A stretch of DNA of 17,066 nucleotides from HGM10836 sp964430375 (lineage in GTDB: Bacteria; Bacillota_I; Bacilli_A; RF39; UBA660): positions 1 through 17,066 of the forward strand of contig CAYSEZ010000014.1 in assembly GCA_964430375.1 (NCBI GenBank). Reading direction: 5' to 3'. A program made the position numbers and the translations under genes. The notes under the pieces are model-generated. The model made no database searches. It worked only from the letters and a program-made list of their open reading frames with translations, and was not told the DNA's origin. This document shows, one piece after another, positions 14,660 to 17,066 of this stretch. Position 1 is the first letter of the stretch. Every line of letters starts with the position of its first letter.

Positions 14660-16222
14660 ATGGGAATAAATGATTATATAAAATATACAGAATATTTTAA
14701 AGATAAAACTGATACAGAAAAATTAATTGCTATAGAAAAATCAATAGAACTATTCGCAGAGCCTATATTATATCAATATATATTAATAAATATAGGTAAA
14801 ACACTTACTAGAGATGAGTTAAAAATAAAGTTAATTAAGGAGAACTTAGAAGCAGAAGATATAATTGAATTAATTACTAGTTTAAATGATGATAATTTAA
14901 AGTTAGAGTTTTTAACTTGTTTTAATAATGATATTGCATATGCTGAAATAGTAAAAAGTTTTAAAGAAGACTCTGATAAGTTAAAACATTTAGATATGGT
15001 TAAAACTTCTTTAGCAAAATCTATAATAATAAAAAGTTTTAAAGATGATACATTAAAACTAGAATATTTACCTTTAATAAAGAATGAAGATGATTTATAT
15101 CCTGTTATATATTCTTTTAAAGATGATTCATTGAAATTAAAATATTTAAAGGAAATACCACTAGAAAATATAAAAATTAAAATTTTAAATTGTATAAGTG
15201 ATCCATATATAAAAGAAGAAGGAGAAGAACATATTTTAAATTTTAAAAAAGAACGCTTTAATAATATTAAGAAAAAAGAAGTATATGATGAAACAAAATT
15301 TGATAAGATAAAAGAAGAACAAGAGGTACCAACTTTTGAAGAAGATTTATTGCCTGGTAATCTTACAATAGGTTTAGAGCTTGAACTAGTGTTTGGGAAT
15401 TCTTCTATTATTAAAGAATATAATAAATATAAAAAAATATTTAATAGATGGAACGCAGTAAATGAAATTGTCTTACCAAGTAATTCATTAGAAATAAATT
15501 CTCCAGTACTTCATTATACATTAAATGATATAAAAGAACTTTATATAGTGTGTGATTTTTTAAAAGAAAATGGACTTATTACTACATTTGGATCTGGTCA
15601 TATTCATATTGGAGTAAATTCTATTAAAAATAATTCTTCGTTAAAAACTTTATATAAATTATATGGAGTTATGGAAAAAGAAATATATCTTATGTCTAAT
15701 GAATCTGGTACTTTACCTAGAGAAGGAGTAAAAGAATTTGCTAAACCTATTTCAAAGAATGTGGAAAAGGCATTAAAAGAGGGACATTTAAATGTAGAAA
15801 GTGAAGAAGATTTACTTACATATGTACAAGAAATTAGAACACATATTCAAAAAGAAAATAGTGTAAATAATGAAAAAGGTAGATATTATGGAATAAATAT
15901 ATTAAATTTATTAAAACCTCAAAGTAATTTACCTACAATAGAATTTAGAATACCTAATACATCACTTAATCCAGATAGTATTCATCAAAATATTAAGTTT
16001 TTTTCTAGACTTGTTATATTATCTAATGAGTTATCTAATGATAATGATGTGTTAAATAAGTTAAAAATTTTAGATGGAGAGGAAAAAGTAATATATTTTT
16101 TAAATCTTTTATTTAAAAATGAATATGATAGAAATTATTTTTTAGATAGATTTATAACAAATAATAGGTTAGAAAAAGATAAGAAAATGTTTAATGATGA
16201 TGATTTTGGTTTTAAAAGATAA
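14660..16222 (+). CDS. Putative amidoligase with N-terminal helical repeats
   Basis: 520 aa. Residues about 85-185 contain three to five units of about 25 residues of the form xxIIxSFKDDxLKLxYLxxI (SFKEDSDKLKHL, SFKDDTLKLEYL, SFKDDSLKLKYL), probably a helical solenoid. A charged linker follows. Residues about 232-460 look like the putative amidoligase family (glutamine-synthetase-like COOH-NH2 ligase fold): LTIGLELEL (235-243), SGHIHIGV (312-319) and TIEFRIPNT (426-434) supply the conserved Glu, His and Arg. Family members are thought to join amino groups to peptide or protein carboxylates, often in peptide-modification or phage contexts. GAGG (14652-14655) is the ribosome site. The partner metallopeptidase upstream suggests a shared job, but the target is unknown. 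Confidence 0.8.
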   Translation: MGINDYIKYTEYFKDKTDTEKLIAIEKSIELFAEPILYQYILINIGKTLTRDELKIKLIKENLEAEDIIELITSLNDDNLKLEFLTCFNNDIAYAEIVKSFKEDSDKLKHLDMVKTSLAKSIIIKSFKDDTLKLEYLPLIKNEDDLYPVIYSFKDDSLKLKYLKEIPLENIKIKILNCISDPYIKEEGEEHILNFKKERFNNIKKKEVYDETKFDKIKEEQEVPTFEEDLLPGNLTIGLELELVFGNSSIIKEYNKYKKIFNRWNAVNEIVLPSNSLEINSPVLHYTLNDIKELYIVCDFLKENGLITTFGSGHIHIGVNSIKNNSSLKTLYKLYGVMEKEIYLMSNESGTLPREGVKEFAKPISKNVEKALKEGHLNVESEEDLLTYVQEIRTHIQKENSVNNEKGRYYGINILNLLKPQSNLPTIEFRIPNTSLNPDSIHQNIKFFSRLVILSNELSNDNDVLNKLKILDGEEKVIYFLNLLFKNEYDRNYFLDRFITNNRLEKDKKMFNDDDFGFKR

Positions 16223-16236
16223 ATAATAATTAAAAA

Positions 16237-16285
16237 TGATATAATAAATATAAATAGATTTTTAATTAAGAGAAAATGATATAAT
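16237..16285 (+). promoter_or_regulatory. Two extended -10 elements downstream of the amidoligase-like gene
   Basis: TGATATAAT occurs at 16237-16245 and again at 16277-16285. They precede the decayed ORF6N copy and are probably its old promoter region. No gene is visible from 16223 to about 16324. Confidence 0.4.
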
Positions 16286-16324
16286 GTTTATTTTCGAAGA
16301 GATTGGTAATTTTTTTTAAGAGAA

Positions 16325-16490
16325 TATCATATAAAGATTTATTTTATATTTTAGTAATGGTGTACATTTGATGTAGTTAAATTATTAAAAGTATTAATGG
16401 ATTTACTGATACTTTTTTATTTTTAACTTAAAAATAGAGAAATCGATAAATTATTTTTAAGGTCACAAATTGCGACCTTGAACAAACAAT
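16325..16490 (+). pseudogene. Decayed ORF6N-domain gene copy
   Basis: Pieces match the copy at 16739: AGTAATG (16353-16359), GATGTAGTTAAATTA (16370-16384), GATACTTTTT (16409-16418), and near-identity from GAAATCGATAAA through the palindrome to about 16490. The stop TAA (16424-16426) stands at the same codon as in the downstream copy, exactly 45 bases before the palindrome centre in both. The palindrome here (16456-16482) keeps 11 of 13 pairs. Internal deletions make it non-functional. Confidence 0.75.
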
Positions 16491-16572
16491 AACATAATTT
16501 TTATGAATAATGATTCTCTTAATAATCAATTTATTATATTAATAAAAATATTAACAATTTATCTTAAACTTA

Positions 16573-16601
16573 TTGAAAATAGTTTTGTTTTTATATATAA
16601 T
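16573..16601 (+). promoter_or_regulatory. Promoter upstream of the ORF6N gene
   Basis: TTGAAA (16573-16578), 17 bases, TATAAT (16596-16601). Transcription would start near 16608, leaving a leader of about 130 bases before the start codon. Confidence 0.6.
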
Positions 16602-16655
16602 AAAAATGTATTAAATAGTTTGCCTGATATTTATATGACAATTTAGACGATAAAG

Positions 16656-16712
16656 TATATTTCTAGAGGCAAAATAGAAATATATATGATGCGGGATACT
16701 TATATAAGTATC
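16656..16712 (+). promoter_or_regulatory. Two-hairpin 5' leader, possible attenuator
   Basis: Hairpin 1 has perfect 10-bp arms, TATATTTCTA (16656-16665) and TAGAAATATA (16675-16684), around the loop GAGGCAAAA. Hairpin 2 is the palindrome GATACTTATATAAGTATC (16695-16712), followed by TTTTATTATTTT, which is terminator-like, and it ends 12 bases before the ribosome site AAGGAGG (16725-16731). It matches no riboswitch class that I recognise. The second palindrome could equally be a protein operator. Confidence 0.55.
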
Positions 16713-16738
16713 TTTTATTATTTTAAGGAGGAAAAAAT

Positions 16739-17066
16739 ATGAATGAAATAATAGAAAAAGAAAACATAATTATTGAAGATATGATTTATGAAGTAAGAGA
16801 TATGCAAGTAATGTTATCATCTGATGTGGCTAAACTTTATCAAGTTGAAACAAAAGCATTAAATCAAGTTATAAAAAGAAATATTAATAGATTCCCAGAT
16901 ACTTTTTGTTTTTAATTAACAAAAGAAGAAATTGATAAGCTATTTTCAAGGTCACAAATTGTGACCTTGAACAAAAATAATGATTTAAGGGGATATAACA
17001 TTAAATATTTGCCTTATGTTTTAACAGAACAAGGTATAATGATGTTATCAGGTCTTTTAAAAAGTG
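16739..17066 (+). pseudogene. ORF6N-domain (phage antirepressor-like) gene, interrupted by a stop and cut by the window end
   Basis: ATG 16739 has a strong ribosome site. The frame encodes MNEIIEKENIIIEDMIYEVRD, then QVMLSSDVAKLYQVETKALNQ and NRFPDTFCF, which is the ORF6N domain, a small DNA-binding module of phages and mobile elements. A TAA at 16913-16915 then interrupts it where the family normally has Gln (CAA would need one base change). The frame reopens as LTKEEIDKLFSRSQIVTLNKN and continues through IKYLPYVLTEQGIMMLSGLL, still strongly conserved, to the window end. Apart from the stop it looks healthy, so either the break is recent, or the halves are made separately, or there is readthrough. 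The gene contains the 27-bp palindrome at 16945-16971. Confidence 0.82.
16945..16971. repeat. 27-bp perfect inverted repeat inside the ORF6N gene
   Basis: TTCAAGGTCACAA (16945-16957), a central A (16958), and TTGTGACCTTGAA (16959-16971) pair over all 13 positions. It encodes the SRSQIVTLN segment before the LPYVLTEQG motif. The centre is the first base of a codon. Confidence 0.95.

Noticed and set aside
1..17066. UGA as Trp (Mollicutes code)
   Set aside because: All Trp codons noted are TGG, and the metallopeptidase gene ends in TGA, which fits the standard bacterial code.
1..17066. CRISPR array, tRNA, rRNA, transposase or integrase
   Set aside because: No regularly spaced repeats, no tRNA or rRNA signature, and no transposase or integrase motif was seen on either strand.

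Overview
The window is very AT-rich DNA (I judge about a quarter G+C by eye), densely coding and almost entirely on the + strand. It uses the standard bacterial code: every Trp codon I checked is TGG, and one gene ends in TGA. Strong AAGGAG-type ribosome sites, TTG starts and the order rbgA - rnhB - topA point to a Bacillota lineage with a small, low-GC genome, such as an uncultured gut Bacilli or Mollicutes-like group that kept UGA as stop. A run of exactly 100 N flanked by an identical 55-nt sequence marks it as a scaffolded draft or metagenomic assembly.

Layout. 1-2905: a surface adhesin-like protein (thioester domain plus Cna-B repeats, atypical sorting signal) and its overlapping sortase. 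2940-4478: a YhcG/DUF1016 PD-(D/E)XK nuclease gene, followed by decayed repeats, including a 97-98 % identical copy of the sortase 3' end with its terminator. 4526-5988: nfo (endonuclease IV) and an overlapping RdgB/HAM1-like NTP pyrophosphatase gene, a nucleic-acid quality-control pair. 5990-8520: assembly gap, then a graveyard of RhuM fragments and a broken copy of the pyrophosphatase 5' end, interrupted by an intact pair (S51 peptidase plus ASCH-domain protein). 8524-9733: a two-helix membrane miniprotein and an intact RhuM. 9868-13930: rbgA, an rnhB fused to an N-terminal nucleotidyltransferase-like domain, and topA. 14011-16222: a YgjP-type metallopeptidase and an amidoligase-like protein with N-terminal repeats. 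16223-17066: two copies of an ORF6N-domain gene, both interrupted by a stop at the same codon.

The most unusual signal runs across the accessory genes. The YhcG gene, the RhuM fragment, the intact RhuM and the ORF6N gene each carry a near-perfect odd-centred inverted repeat of 25-27 bp inside the coding sequence. The sequence differs in each gene and so does the codon phase. In the two RhuM copies the repeat lies at about the same position, just before the YNLD motif. A shared protein motif does not explain this; it looks like a DNA-level site embedded in a class of solitary, recurrently duplicated DNA-associated genes. Around these genes, neighbouring host genes are partly duplicated (sortase 3' end, pyrophosphatase 5' end), which suggests repeated gain and loss by recombination.
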